DNA of 64,000 bases from Didymella arachidicola (taxonomy: Eukaryota; Ascomycota; Dothideomycetes; Pleosporales; Didymellaceae). Positions 19,932 through 30,923 of the stretch are shown one piece after another (positions within the stretch are counted from its first letter, which is position 1; the number at the start of each line of letters is the position of its first letter). Position numbers and translations under genes: made by a program. The stretch is taken from positions 1,364,001-1,428,000 of the forward strand of contig CM049991.1 in assembly GCA_016630955.3 (NCBI GenBank), given 5' to 3'. The notes beneath the pieces are model-generated. The model worked only from the letters and a program-made list of their open reading frames with translations, did no database searches and was not told the DNA's origin.

Positions 19932-20494
19932 ATTTGCTCGCTTGTCATTTGTCTTGTGGACTCTGAAAACGGTATATGCCATCGGCCTCAGCCCTGTTCA
20001 CCGATCAGGCTATCTCGCGATAGACGTGACAGATGGAGGTTCTGTCACAAAAGAGGGCGTCTGTTGATATCTATAAGAGTCGACTGTGAGACCTATTCTC
20101 ACACAGTTTGGGGAAGATAGTATGAACGTCAGACGACTATCGAAAGAAACATGCGTGATGGGAGAATGTTTCTTAGCAGATCTTGTCAATAGAAGAGCAC
20201 GTGGAGTGATCGGAGACGGCCACGTAGGTCATTCTCATGTGATGGGAGACTGCTTTGTTAATTTTCTCGCTGACATGAAGAAGGCTTACGGAATCATTCA
20301 AATGCATGTAGTGCAGGCGAACCCTTTCAAGCTGATCCGAACAATCAAGCAGTAAGAGGATCGTTTTCAGTCTACGTCTCTCCTACACCGGATCGAGCCA
20401 CATCGTGTAACAATGCGACTACATAAATAATCCTTGTTTCAAGTGCGTCCACGTACCGTGAGCTTCCTGGCATCGTAAAAAGATGAAATTTTCA
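19932..20494. other. Convergent intergenic region
   Basis: This lies between the HET gene and the MFS transporter. A short plus-strand frame at 20086-20355 was considered and rejected. No repeat or RNA was seen. Confidence 0.4.
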
Positions 20495-22230
20495 TCATCT
20501 CTTCGCACTTTCAGCCTCAACTATCTCCCAGTATCGCGCTTTGGTTCGCTCGCGCAAAGCTTTCCCATACTTGACCATGAGAAGGAAGACCGAAGATGCA
20601 GCCAACCCTACGAATGCGGCTGAAATAAAACAGTTCTGGTAACCTAAATTTGTTAACCAAGGAGTTATCCTGTACAATGTCAGTCGTGCAGGTACGTGCG
20701 GTTACGATGACATCTTACCCATAGCCAACGGCAAAAGACATGGTGTTGCGAACCAATATCACCGTAACTATCGCATCACCACTGATATCATGATAGCTAT
20801 CGATGAGGTAGTTCACGCTGATCGTGACACCCACACATGATGTGAAAGCGAGGCATCCCATTCCAATAACGAGGCCGCTCCAGTGGACCTCATGTGCGGC
20901 GCCAACTCCCCAAAGAATCAAGGATCCAGGAACCATTATTAGACAGATGGCAAAAGGCCAAAGCCTATGCTCAGCTTCCATCATGCCGTTGTTATGTCTT
21001 GCGAGCTTGATAGTCAGCCAATCGCTGAGTCGACCAGAGATGATTGAGCCTGCTATGACGCCAATGCAGCAAGACACGTAACTCAGACCGACCATGGACG
21101 CTTTGAAGTTATAAGGAGGCCCGCCGAGGATGATCGAGGCTGTGGCATTCAGAACGTTGAACCAAATAAGATACGAGCCGTAGCTGAATCCAGCGTAGAA
21201 GATGACTGGCCAGCCGAGGTACTTCAGGCTGCGTTTTGCTCGGAAAAACATGTTTTGGCCAGGAGACGGGTGCCAGATTGACAGCTTTTGCGCCAGTGAC
21301 TTCTTCTGCGCAATTGGTGCGTCGGATGGACTGGACGATTGGGCCGTGAATGCTTCCTTGGAACTGTCCTCTCCTTTGGGGTCGATTCCATCGATGCTCT
21401 CATCAGGACGCGCGCGACTGTAGTTCGTCTCTTGAAGACAGAAGAACAAAAACACCAGAGTCACCGCATTGAAGACAGCCGGCCAGTAGAACACCCATTG
21501 CCAACCCTGGCCTTCGGAAATGAATCCAGAGATAATCGGCGCAAAGTAATTGCTACCTGCCAAGGTAAGTGCATACACGCCCATGTATGTTCCTCTCTCG
21601 TGTGTGAAGTACACATCAGTAACCGAAATCTCAGGTAGAGCTTCGACAGGCGCTGTGAAGAAGCCCATGACGATGCATCGTGCGATCCATTCGCCATTAC
21701 TTTTGACATACGCGCTGTTTCCGATTAGCCAGTACTCTGCGGGCTGTGTCCTTCGACTCACCTCCAGATGCTGGTACCGATCACACCCAATACAGATACG
21801 AGGTATGTCAATCTCTTCCCGAATCTCAAGGCAAACGGCTGCCAAAACAACAGACCCCATCCGAGGAAGAGGAACATGTACCCAGTTCCTTCATTCAGAG
21901 TACTGACCGATACTCCAGACGCCTTAGAAAGCGGTACGATAACTGAGTATACAGTGGACACTGCGATTCCAGTCATCCAGGTGTAGCTGGTCAAGGTCAG
22001 CCGCGAACATTGTTCACAGCGAGCTGGGAAACTAACAGAGCGATGCATATAGTGGACATGAGCTTCCGACGCGGAGCCCAATTGAGTGGATCTTCGACAT
22101 CTGGTGAGGGCGCTGGATGTAGGATGATTTCGCCGGTGCCTTGATGTCGGGCGTGCGACGAGTGGTCGAGATCTAGGAGGTGCACAGTGCCTGGCAACGA
22201 ATTGACGCCAGAATGAACAATGTCAGCCAT
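20495..22230 (-). CDS. MFS transporter, DHA1/HOL1-like (drug or polyamine type)
   Basis: Four exons, 22037-22230, 21762-21986, 20719-21714 and 20495-20669, encode 529 aa. Introns are 50, 47 and 49 bp with GTTAGT/CCAG, GTGAGT/ACAG and GTAAGA/ACAG ends. The N-terminal EDPLNWAPRRKL is the signature of the fungal DHA1 proton antiporters, ahead of helix 1 (IALYTWMTGIAVSTVYSV). WQPFALRFGKRLTYL is loop 2-3 and TDVYFTHERGTYMGVYALTL is helix 4. A charged central loop separates two six-helix halves. The family exports drugs, siderophores or secondary metabolites, or imports polyamines (Hol1). The substrate here is unknown. The pogo-like element ends about 250 bp upstream of its ATG, inside the likely promoter. 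Confidence 0.88.
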
Positions 22231-22477
22231 TTCGCATGTTTAGGCCAAAAGCTGGCTTGCCAATGGGTGCTGTAGATGACCGCGGTGCTACTCCCGCTTC
22301 TTAAGTCCTGCTCATCTTGAACAGACGCACAACACGCCGGCAACTGGGCATGTCGCTCGTTCATAGCGGACAGATAAGTGAACCTGGTACGAATTGCAAG
22401 TTGATCTGGCTCCAAGACCCACAAAATAATGTCTTATCTTACACGTCGATCTTGAACGACTTGAGGATGCGGGGTAG

Positions 22478-22479
22478 TA
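22478..22479. repeat. TA target-site duplication, left copy
   Basis: A TA dinucleotide lies directly outside the left terminal inverted repeat, matched at 24580-24581. TA duplication is the hallmark of Tc1/mariner-superfamily insertion. Confidence 0.85.
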
Positions 22480-22523
22480 CCGAGTCCGTGCGCGTGACGC
22501 CCACCATCGCGTAACGCCCCGCT
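22480..22523 (+). repeat. Left terminal inverted repeat (44 bp)
   Basis: It begins CCGAGTCCGTGCGCGTGACG and ends CGCCCCGCT. It is a perfect inverse of 24536-24579; the first mismatch comes at the 45th base. It is GC- and CpG-rich and shows no visible repeat-induced point mutation. Confidence 0.95.
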
Positions 22524-22631
22524 GAGATCCTATCGACTTGTTGAAAAATAAGGTTACTGAGCCACCAACAACAGCAAATATTGTATAATATTGTAGTAGA
22601 GTAGTAAATAGACCTATGTGAACTACTTGTG

Positions 22632-24491
22632 CTACTTGTATTTACTTGGAAGCCTAACGTTGCGTCCGCGGCGAGTAGTGACTGGTGGAGGAGCTGAGGG
22701 TGCCTCAGGGGCTTCTTTCGCACCACCAGCATCACCAGCTTGTTTCTGACGCTTATTGCTACCTGAGGTAGCTTTTAAGGCTTTACGCTTACCCTTTTGG
22801 GATAATTGGATAGCAGTAGTAGCTTGACGAGCGTCCCTTTGACGCTGCGCTTCAGCTGCCTTCTTAGCCTTCTCCTGCACCCTCACCTCCTTAGCTCTCT
22901 CACGCTCTGTACGCTTCTCCTGAGCCTCTCTTGCTCTCTGAAGCTTAATTGCTACTTGCTCTTGCTTCTGACGTAGCTTTTGAAGATGCTGCTCCTCCTG
23001 TTCTTGCTCATTGATCTTCCGACGATAGTGTGCCTCTCTGACCTTCCGAGGAGACCAAAATACAGGTTGACTTTGGTACTCCTTCCGCTGTTGGAGACTC
23101 AGGGGCTTACTCTTCTTATTGTGCTTCTTCCTGTGTGCAAGAGACTCCTGCAGGCCTTTGTTCTGCTCAGTAAGCAGCTCAACCTGGGCAGTAAGAGAGT
23201 GAATTGCCCCTGTCAGCTCCCGCACTGCCTCACTGTCAGGTTCCTTCACATGATCCTTAAGTACCTGCCTTATACGCCTCCAGTCTGTTGGTCTAAGAGC
23301 TCCTGATTGTTCTTCTTTGTCTGTATAAGTGTTGTTGACTTGTTTGAGTACAGCAGAGGCGTCAGGGGGCCATATCCCTGTGGCTGCAAAGGAGTTGACG
23401 ATTGTTGACTCCTGAAATGAGCTCTGCCACGCCGCCCAGAACAGGTGTAAGAAGTTTGATTTAGTGACTGGAGAGGTCCCCTGACTGCTTTGGAGGAACT
23501 GCGTAAGCTCATTTGAGTATGCTCGTGCCAGAGGTGAGAACAGGCAAACGTCCAGTGGCTGGAGCCTGTGTGTTGAGTGAGGGGGAAGGATCATCACGAG
23601 TATCTTGCGTTGGTTGGCGTACTCAATAAAGTCAGGGGTAACGTGGCTCCCGTGGCCGTCAAGTATCAAAAGACGATACTTTCTCCGTGCTGTGGCCTTA
23701 GTAGCGCGATCGAACACCTGTTCAAGCCAGGCAAGAGCTATCTCGTTGTTGCTCCAGCCTGTACTAGATGAGCTGACAAAGACTGAGTGTTCCCCTGGCT
23801 TGATATCCTCCACCCAGCCTGAGTATATAGCTTGATTGGCTGCTGGGTATATGAGGCTTGCTGGCAGGGCTTCCCCTGAGGCACTTATGCAAGCAATAAG
23901 CGTGATCCACTCCCGTGAGCCGTCTTGGAGAGTACCTCTGACTTGCTTGCTGTCCCACAGTGGCCGGGAGAACACTCGTTTTGCACGTTCAAGTACCCCG
24001 ATCATGAAGCCCTTCTCATCCATATTGTACATGTGCTGAGGCTCAATGCTGTACTCAGCTATCTTGCTGTGTAGAAGTGTGAAGTAGGCCTCAAAAGAAG
24101 CCCCTGAGTCAGCTTGGTGGCGATTGCGATCCTTCCCTGTTGCCCATTTGGTGACCAGTTCAGCTGTGTGACGGTGGAGGAAGCGAGTAACCCAGCTATC
24201 AGAGACGCTGCTACCAGCTACTTTAGACGCGTAATTTCGGATTTGAAGCCTGTTAGGAGGGAATCCGTCCTCAGTAAGCTTATTAATAAGCTTAATAAGC
24301 TCTTGTTCTTCAGTGTTGTTGAGTTTCCGTTGGTTAACTGCTTTGACCTCCCTAGAAGTTGAAACCCCTTTGTGCCTCCGCGCTAACGTAGACCGATCAA
24401 CTCCCTTTGCTTTAGCAAACTTTGTGTATGAAAGTTGTTCTTTATGATTGCGCAAATCGAATTCTGTAGCCGCTTCTTGAATTGAGTCCAT
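22632..24491 (-). CDS. Pogo-like transposase (HTH + DDE_1)
   Basis: A single uninterrupted frame of 619 aa. An N-terminal psq-type HTH (LSYTKFAKAKGVDRSTLARR, residues about 20-39) and a CENP-B-type HTH (GFPPNRLQIRNYASKVAG, then SWVTRFLHRH) bind the terminal repeats. The catalytic core has the pogo-type acidic triad: Asp158 in YNMDEKGF, Asp278 in LLILDGHGSH and Asp314 in QPLDVCLFSP. This gives a DD35D spacing. The C-terminal 200 residues form a long charged coiled coil (Glu/Lys/Arg/Gln-rich), ending with a basic GRNVRLPSKYK tail. No stop or frameshift was seen. The enzyme would catalyse cut-and-paste transposition into TA sites. Confidence 0.94.
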   Translation of the reverse strand: MDSIQEAATEFDLRNHKEQLSYTKFAKAKGVDRSTLARRHKGVSTSREVKAVNQRKLNNTEEQELIKLINKLTEDGFPPNRLQIRNYASKVAGSSVSDSWVTRFLHRHTAELVTKWATGKDRNRHQADSGASFEAYFTLLHSKIAEYSIEPQHMYNMDEKGFMIGVLERAKRVFSRPLWDSKQVRGTLQDGSREWITLIACISASGEALPASLIYPAANQAIYSGWVEDIKPGEHSVFVSSSSTGWSNNEIALAWLEQVFDRATKATARRKYRLLILDGHGSHVTPDFIEYANQRKILVMILPPHSTHRLQPLDVCLFSPLARAYSNELTQFLQSSQGTSPVTKSNFLHLFWAAWQSSFQESTIVNSFAATGIWPPDASAVLKQVNNTYTDKEEQSGALRPTDWRRIRQVLKDHVKEPDSEAVRELTGAIHSLTAQVELLTEQNKGLQESLAHRKKHNKKSKPLSLQQRKEYQSQPVFWSPRKVREAHYRRKINEQEQEEQHLQKLRQKQEQVAIKLQRAREAQEKRTERERAKEVRVQEKAKKAAEAQRQRDARQATTAIQLSQKGKRKALKATSGSNKRQKQAGDAGGAKEAPEAPSAPPPVTTRRGRNVRLPSKYK

Positions 24492-24535
24492 ATTGACTGA
24501 GCTATGGGGTGTTGAAGATGGGGTGCGATTTGCTT

Positions 24536-24579
24536 AGCGGGGCGTTACGCGATGGTGGGCGTCACGCGCACGGACTCGG
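24536..24579 (-). repeat. Right terminal inverted repeat (44 bp)
   Basis: The exact reverse complement of 22480-22523. The TA at 24580-24581 directly outside completes the target-site duplication. Confidence 0.95.
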
Positions 24580-25003
24580 TACGGCCCCACTCTCGGTCTG
24601 TCAGTGAACGTAGCTTCCATGCACGGCACAGGACGGTAACAAGTTTGATAAGCTCCAACAGTCGTATCGCGCATGTTTGACGCTGGGCGTCCTGTTGGAG
24701 TAGCTAGCAATATGGAGCGGACTCGGAATTGCCGCATTCATATAAAGCGAGGGCCTGCTTGAGCAGGCATATCACGGCCTATCGTTGCCTTACCCCAACG
24801 CCTCGAACATTCAATGCATGAGCCGCGCTCTTGACAGCCGCTCGTGATAGATACATGTGCCGTGCCCCCACGATCGCGTTAGGAACGACTGCCTGGGCAT
24901 TTGGTCCAGGACTTGCATGCTCAAGACGGGGGACTTATAGTTGCCGCTACCTTCAACCACGTATCCATTCTACATTCATCTATTTGCAATCACATAATTC
25001 AAC
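24580..25003. other. Intergenic region upstream of the amidase
   Basis: About 420 bp from the transposon edge to the amidase ATG. It contains a TATAAA-like site near 24742-24747 and, just after it, the small palindrome CCTGCTTGAGCAGG. No gene was seen. Confidence 0.4.
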
Positions 25004-26795
25004 ATGAGCAGAGGAAATAACAAACTTCAAATCGTTCAAGTAAAGGCTCTACCTGCCGGCACAGAGGGATATGAGAAGCAGCGTGCCGCGATTCTGGAGA
25101 GGCTTGCACTCAATGTCCCCTCAGACCTCATTCTGCCGGCGTCGTTAATTGCCAACCCCCCAAATGATGTATCGAACATCCCGATCACATGTGGACTACT
25201 CACTGATCGCGAGATTGACATCACAGAAAACTATAATGCGGTCAAGCTTGCCCGGGCGATAGCATCAAAAGACTCGACTGCAGTGGAGGTTACAAGAGCA
25301 TTTGCCAAGCGAGCTATCATTGCCCATCAGCTCACATGCTGTCTGACGCAATGGTTTATGGACGATGCGCTGAAACGAGCGAAAGAGCTGGACGACTATC
25401 TCGAAGAGCATGGGAAGCCTATTGGACCCTTGCACGGCGTGCCGATCAGCATCAAGGAACACATGCCTGTCACAGGTACCTTTTCATCTCAAGGAACACT
25501 AGCCTCAACTGTTTTAAACGAGAAAGACTCTCACATGGTCAATATACTGAGAGAAGCTGGCGCTGTGTTCTACTGTAAGACGAATCAGCCTCAGTCTATC
25601 ATGCACCTAGAGTCCACATCGCACTTCGGACGAACATTGAACCCGTTCAATATTCAGCTGAGTGCAGGTGGCTCTACAGGTGGAGAGGCTGCACTTGTGG
25701 CTCTGAAAGGATCCGTGCTCGGGGTAGGCACAGACATAGGAGTAAGTGGAGTGCATACGCGCGTGGGGTGTTATGATTGACATGCTACAGGGCAGCGTGC
25801 GAGGACCAAGCGCGTTCTGCGGCATCTATGGATACAAAGCAACATCGGAGACCTTGCCAATGAAAGACTTTCTGGCGAGTCCATTCGCGGCAGAGTGTGA
25901 GGAACCCACATGCTGCTAAAGGAATGCGAAATGCTGACATTGTATTTCTTTTGCAGTGAATGTTTTATGTAGTACCGGACCGATGTGTCGTAATCTCGAA
26001 GACATGGACCTGTTCGTACGTGTAATCAAGAACGCAGAGCCTTGGCTTGCGGATCAGAGTCTGGTTCCACTCCCATGGACAGGCTTAAAAACCAACATGT
26101 CAAAGCCACTCAAGATCGGACTCATCGAGCATGACGGGTTTATCGTTCCGCAGCCGCCGGTACAGCGAGCGATCGAATGGGCAAGATTGAGGCTCAACGA
26201 CCCCGCATTTGCTTCGACTCTGCAAGTGAAGCCCTTCCAACCGTACAACGCGGAAGAAGCTTGGCGAAAGATTCGCCGTACGTACTGGCCTCAGGGAGGA
26301 GCGACGCTGAAGGCTACCCTCCTAGAATCTGGAGAACCGATTATGCCTCTGACTGAGCATGTGTGCAGCGATGCTGAGCCCTATGGCATGCTCACCGCAG
26401 AGGACGTCAACCAGCTACGATCCGAGCGCAATAAATTTCGGCACGCCTTCGCAGATCACTGGCGAGAACAGGACGTCGATGTGGTCATTGGACCCGCGTT
26501 TGTCGGTCCTGCCTCTGCGCACGATACTGCCTTCTATTGGACATATACAAGCTTGTACAATTTCGTGGACTATCCTGGCGTAGTTGTTCCTACTCCGATC
26601 CGCGCCAAATCTGAAGAAGCTTACCCTCAGAATTACACGCCCTTGAGCAAGGAATGTGAGCATGTGAAGAAGCTCTGGGGTGAGAGCAACTTCGAGGGAG
26701 CTCCGGTTGGCCTTCAGATCGTGGCTCGAAGGCATCAAGACAACCTACTTTTCGGTGCTTTGGGAATGTTGAAACCAGCTCTCAACTTGTCGTAG
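25004..26795 (+). CDS. Amidase, acetamidase type
   Basis: Three exons, 25004-25741, 25791-25896 and 25957-26795, encode 560 aa. Introns are 49 bp (GTAAGT/ACAG) and 60 bp (GTGAGG/GCAG). The amidase-signature Ser-cisSer-Lys triad is complete: Lys151 in PISIKEHM, cis-Ser224 in AGGSTGGE and nucleophile Ser248 in GTDIGGSVRG. The last motif is rebuilt only when intron 1 is removed. Overall layout and length match fungal acetamidases (AmdS type), cytosolic enzymes that hydrolyse small amides to acid plus ammonia for nitrogen or carbon use. Substrate range is unknown; indole-acetamide and other amide hydrolases share the fold. Many fungi carry a dozen or more paralogs. No regulator gene adjoins it. 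Confidence 0.92.
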
Positions 26796-27148
26796 TGCAG
26801 TCCATGACTGGGGAACCTCGGCTGCAAGAACTCGACCAAATTTTGTGCAGTTGGACGTTTGAGAGGAATAGGCATTTTTTGCAGGCAAACTCTGGCTTGG
26901 GATCGGCCCATACTGTATGCAGCCAGACGGCGTTGAAGCAGTGTTCCATGGAGCTCCGTAGGCCTACATCCTTCGTCCAGCAGACTGTAGAACACCCCAC
27001 TGCCATCTCATGAGCAACTACTACATTGTAAGATTGACAGGGTGAAGGGGCATACGGATTGACGAGCGAGGCAGAAGTTCCAGCCTCAATAGCTTTATCT
27101 TTCGAACTTTCATCATGGTATATCCCAGCCCAATGTCTTTCAGCCCCT
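26796..27148. other. Convergent intergenic region
   Basis: This lies between the amidase stop and the end of the RBR pseudogene. Nothing was recognised in 350 bp. Confidence 0.4.
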
Positions 27149-28677
27149 TCACGCCGGCACTGGCATGTGCAAGTGCCCGCATTTGTCCCAATTCTTCTCC
27201 AAGCATACATAGCAGAAGTGGCCCCGACACTTCCAACCTATCTTGTGTTAGCAATGCCACCCTAGAGAACCTAGCTCTCAACTCATAAGTAATGTGGTTA
27301 CAATCACCATCCTTCTGGATGGGCGCACCACATGTCTTGTGTGGACACTTCTTCGCCAGGCTCTTGACTGCCTCTTCACTGGCTTCATCTTCCTTTTTGC
27401 GTTTATCGCGATCTTTTTGGCCACTGGTGCGGTACTCGTAATCCTCGCAGGTCTCGTCGTCATCATGCAGCCCTTCGTGGACAATCCAGAGACTTTCGTA
27501 TCACTCAACACAAACGAATTCATTGCCCACCTTTTCGACATCGTGTATTTGTCCAGACCAGCATCCTTCGGCCCTGCACCAGCGGAAATTCGGATCGGCG
27601 CTGAGCACATTGCGAGCTTGGATGACGTCGTACCTCTCGAAGATATCGTTGCCGGCGTATGTTTTGATCTCATCATAGGTCAACTTGACTTTGCAAGATC
27701 GTCCGGGACATTTGACTTCCTGCCAGCCGTTCTCCTCCAATTGCGAGCCGAGCCAGGCGGTGTAGCAATCAGCACAAACATCAGCGTCATGAGTGCAAGA
27801 AGACAGGGAAGGAAGGTCGATGATGAGTTCTGCATCGCCACAGACTGCACAGTCCCTTGTACGCGATGCTGCTTCGCGAATTCTGGCCTCCTGCGCTTCA
27901 ATTTCTTCTTTCTGGAGTTGGCGGGCGATTGCTGAGCTGAAGCTCTCGCTTTGTCGCCATGCTGAGTCCCTCAGAGATGACTCACTGTGGCGGCCGACAT
28001 CGAAAGACGACTTATCTGCACTTACCCGTCGATCCTTAGTACGACTCATGCTCTAGTCCACGTTGTTGAGACGAACTTTCGTGCCAGGTTGAGCCTTTGT
28101 CCATTGACCCTCTATTAGCATCAGTAGGTCATCCTCCTCTTCTGCCGCCAGGCGCTCCGCAAGGCGACGGTCATCTTCTTCTTGTTGCGTGGTCGTCTTC
28201 CTCCTCTTTGCGTGTGTGATTCTAGAGAACACGCTTGCTTGATGTGTAATGGCGCTAAACGATGACCTGGCTGGGTTGAGTTCATCATCACTATCCGAGA
28301 ACTCGCAGCTTGGACCCGATTGCCTCTTTCGCGAGGCACGGGCCGAAGTGAGATTGTAGGCTGTAGGTTTTGTGCATCGGCTCTTTGCGCGCCTGCCCAA
28401 ACGAGCCGTACGTTTCTGGTGCGTTATTGTCATTAGGGGTGGACCTCAGCGTCGCTGGTCTTTCGACTAGCTTTGTGAGTCCGAGGCTAGTATGACCACC
28501 TCGCCGTTCCGGCACGAACAGAGAGTTATTGTTGCTGTCTTCCTCCATGTCTTCGCCAGAAGTATCAGCATTCAATGAATCAGAAGCTTGAAATCCCAGG
28601 TTTGCGGCTGCCTGGGATTGGCGAAGTCGCAACTCCCCTTAGAGCGCTTCTGTAGAGACGATAGAGATATCAACCAT
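27149..28677 (-). pseudogene. Decayed RBR-type (RING-IBR-RING) E3 ubiquitin ligase gene
   Basis: The minus strand retains all RBR parts but not one reading frame. RING1 begins RDCAVCGDAEL, then CTHDADVCADCYTAWL. The IBR block has NFRWCRAEGCWSGQIHD and, further on, VHEGLHDDDETCEDYEYRT. RING2 is KKCPHKTCGAPIQKDGDCNH and, after a former intron, WKCRGHFCYVCLEKNWDKCG. Defects seen: TAA at codon 13 (28639-28641); a frame change between about 28310 and 28433; TAG at 28053-28055 in frame before MSRTKDRR; TGA at 27501-27503 in the IBR with loss of the expected Cys pair; and an ATGAGT in place of a GTGAGT donor at 27286 for the 49-bp RING2 intron (27238-27286). At least three changes are C-to-T or G-to-A type. 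Parts could instead reflect sequence errors, but five independent lesions make that unlikely. Confidence 0.78.
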
Positions 28678-29134
28678 GGCATTTGTTGGCAAATGCTTGC
28701 CGATTGGTGCTAGGTGTTGTCGTGTAGAGTGGAAGAGTGAGTTCTATATCTCAAGGTTGTTTTGTGCTGAGCATTTTAGGTGAAGGTAGATTCGTCATGC
28801 TTCAGGTGAGAGAAGTCGCACGTCGTTGCGAAGGCAATACCTATGTTAGTCCATCTGCTGTCAGCCTGCTTCACCCAAGAACATCCTCGATTTTTACACA
28901 AAATTTGATATATCGTACTGTTCGGTCCCCGTCGCCAATTTTCGTAGTGGAGCCCGTCTCGGCAGGTCTGAATGTCAGTTTACAAGAACGCCTTGCTCCT
29001 CGCTCATTGCTGGAGCATCCCAGTGCAATGTCATTACAGCCGTGATAGTCCCCTTACTGCCTCCCCGGAAGTGAACCATATGGGTATATTGGAGTGGAGA
29101 TCGTATTGCTGGTGTGTCTGCTGCCTTTATCATC
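28678..29134. other. Intergenic region
   Basis: This lies between the pseudogene start and the stop of the phosphatase gene, both on the minus strand. No gene or repeat was recognised. Confidence 0.4.
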
Positions 29135-30923
29135 TCATATTTGTTGAGGCATTGTGCCTGCAGCGTGCGGCGGTGGAGGTGGAGCGACGTCTCTCCTGTT
29201 ACTCAGATCTCCTGTGGGCGACATCGTGTTGAGGTGCGGCGGGACAAAAGTGTTCACGGGTGGGGGTGGAGGTGTAGGGTTCGGTGAGATACCTCGCGGA
29301 GGGTGATAGCCCGTATCCGTCAACCTTCCAGAGACTTGGTTGTACGCTCCTTCTGTCGGTTGAAGCTCATACGGCTCGTCGTCCTCTGAGGATGAGTAGT
29401 CATACGACTCCATCCGGCGTTGGCGCGCAGCACTCGTGGCGAATGGGTTCGACGTCGGCATCTCGTTCTGGTAGCGATCGACCTTCGTAGAGAGCGAGGA
29501 CCCTATGGTGTTAGATCGATAGGTGGAGCCCAGTGTGTCAGAGCGGTAGTTGCTAGATGCCAATGTGTCGCTGCGATCCACACCCTCCGGAGCATGTTCC
29601 TGACGTCTTCGCTGACTGTTGGAAATCTGCTGTCGGAAAACATTGCCACCGTGCTCGTCGGTGCTGACGGCGATCCCTGTTGCTTCTCCGCGCTCTTCGT
29701 CGATTGGACCCAATGGCCTGCCCATCTGTCGGAGCGGTTGAACGTCCTCATCAACAATTACCTGGGGAGCGGGTGGGGGCGCGGGTCCACGACCCCAGGC
29801 ACGGATCGGGTACGCACGGCCCTTCTTCCATGTCTCAGAGACCGATGGAAAGTATTGACGGTATGCAGCCCATGCTACGAGTATTCCAAGACTTGCTCCA
29901 GAAATGACATCGAAGGGATGGTGGCGAGCGTCCATGATACGCGTACCAGTGATGAGAGCTGCACCGAGGGTGGGGACCATTACAACAAATGCTCTCCAAA
30001 CTTCACCCTTAGCGTCCATAACGTGTAGCTTCGCGGCAAGGTAGAGGGAGAGGTAGAAAAGTCCGGCGAACGAAACTGCTGTGTTTTAGCTCAGACTGAC
30101 CAGCTGTGTTTGCCCCAACATACCACTGCTATGCCCCGAAGGAAAGCTCTTGAATCCATCCTGGAGGATATAGTTGTCGGTCTGCGTGCAGATATCGATG
30201 GTGACGAGTGTCAGGCTTTGGAGATTGATCTGTACGCCATCTCGGACCTTGCACCTGTAGCCTTGTTAGCTCGGCGACCATTTGGCTGATTCGAACAGCA
30301 TACCGATCAATGAGATCTGGTCGTGGTTTTCCAATAGCATTCTTCAGCGCGCCTGTGATGGTGAAGGCTGCGCCGACACTCAGTCCAAGGCCAAGAATAC
30401 CGCAGTTCAGCTCCCACAGGCGGTCCTTGAACCTGTACCTGCCGCTCAGACGCTTGACACCAGGCCTACTAGAGGGCATGGGCGTCGAGTGTGAGAACAA
30501 CCCATCAATGACGAGCGTGTAGAAGGCGATGATGACCGCTGGACCGCCGACAACGAGGATACATAGCAGCAGGACGGGCACGCGCTCTTTCGTAGCGAAC
30601 GGGTAGTGGAGGGTGTAGTTTTGCAGCGAGAAGGGCTGGTGGAAGGGCGGGACTTTGTCGATGATGGTGAAGACGCCGATAAGAACACTGTGGACGATTG
30701 TGGTTAGCTGTGTCAGCTACAGAAGGTGGTCGTGTGCTTCAGGAAGGAGCGCTGGAGCCCTTACACAATGATGAGGTAGTCGACAATATACCTGTAGATG
30801 TTAGCTACCAACTATAATAATGCTTTCCAGCGTTTGTACATACGAGAAGATGACGCGGTTGGGCAATCGCTTCTTGGAGAAGGGCAGGCGCTCAGGGAGC
30901 TGTTTCGATGTCCAGTCCTCCAT
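29135..30923 (-). CDS. Lipid phosphate phosphatase (PAP2 superfamily, DPP1/LPP1 type)
   Basis: Five exons, 30844-30923, 30765-30791, 30304-30687, 30124-30254 and 29135-30075, encode 520 aa. Introns are 52, 77, 49 and 48 bp; exon 2 has only 27 bases. The three-part phosphatase signature is complete: KNAIGKPRPDL (KX6RP), FPSGHSS (PSGH, rebuilt across intron 4) and TGTRIMDARHHPFD (SRX5HX3D). Six membrane helices surround these motifs. Family members dephosphorylate diacylglycerol pyrophosphate, phosphatidate and lyso-phosphatidate at vacuolar or Golgi membranes. The cytosolic C-terminal tail (about 230 residues) is disordered, with Pro runs (PNPTPPPPPVNTF, VAPPPPPHAAG) and tandem SDTL/SNTI motifs. 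It is much longer than in yeast Dpp1 and may be a regulatory extension. Confidence 0.93.

Larger units (their letters stand above)
22480..24579 (-). mobile_element. Complete pogo/Fot1-like DNA transposon (2,100 bp)
   Basis: The element is bounded by perfect 44-bp terminal inverted repeats (22480-22523 and 24536-24579), flanked on both sides by TA, and carries one intact transposase gene. Its length is exactly 2,100 bp. Identity of the repeats and integrity of the frame suggest recent insertion and possible activity. It lies between the MFS transporter and the amidase, replacing or interrupting their shared upstream region. The family is assigned from the transposase: CENP-B-like HTH plus DDE_1, as in fungal Fot1/pogo elements. 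Confidence 0.95.

Noticed and set aside
20086..20355. Plus-strand frame with MGECF and MGDCF motifs that resemble HET-protein C-terminal repeats
   Set aside because: It is only 89 aa, has no HET domain and the resemblance is limited to five residues.
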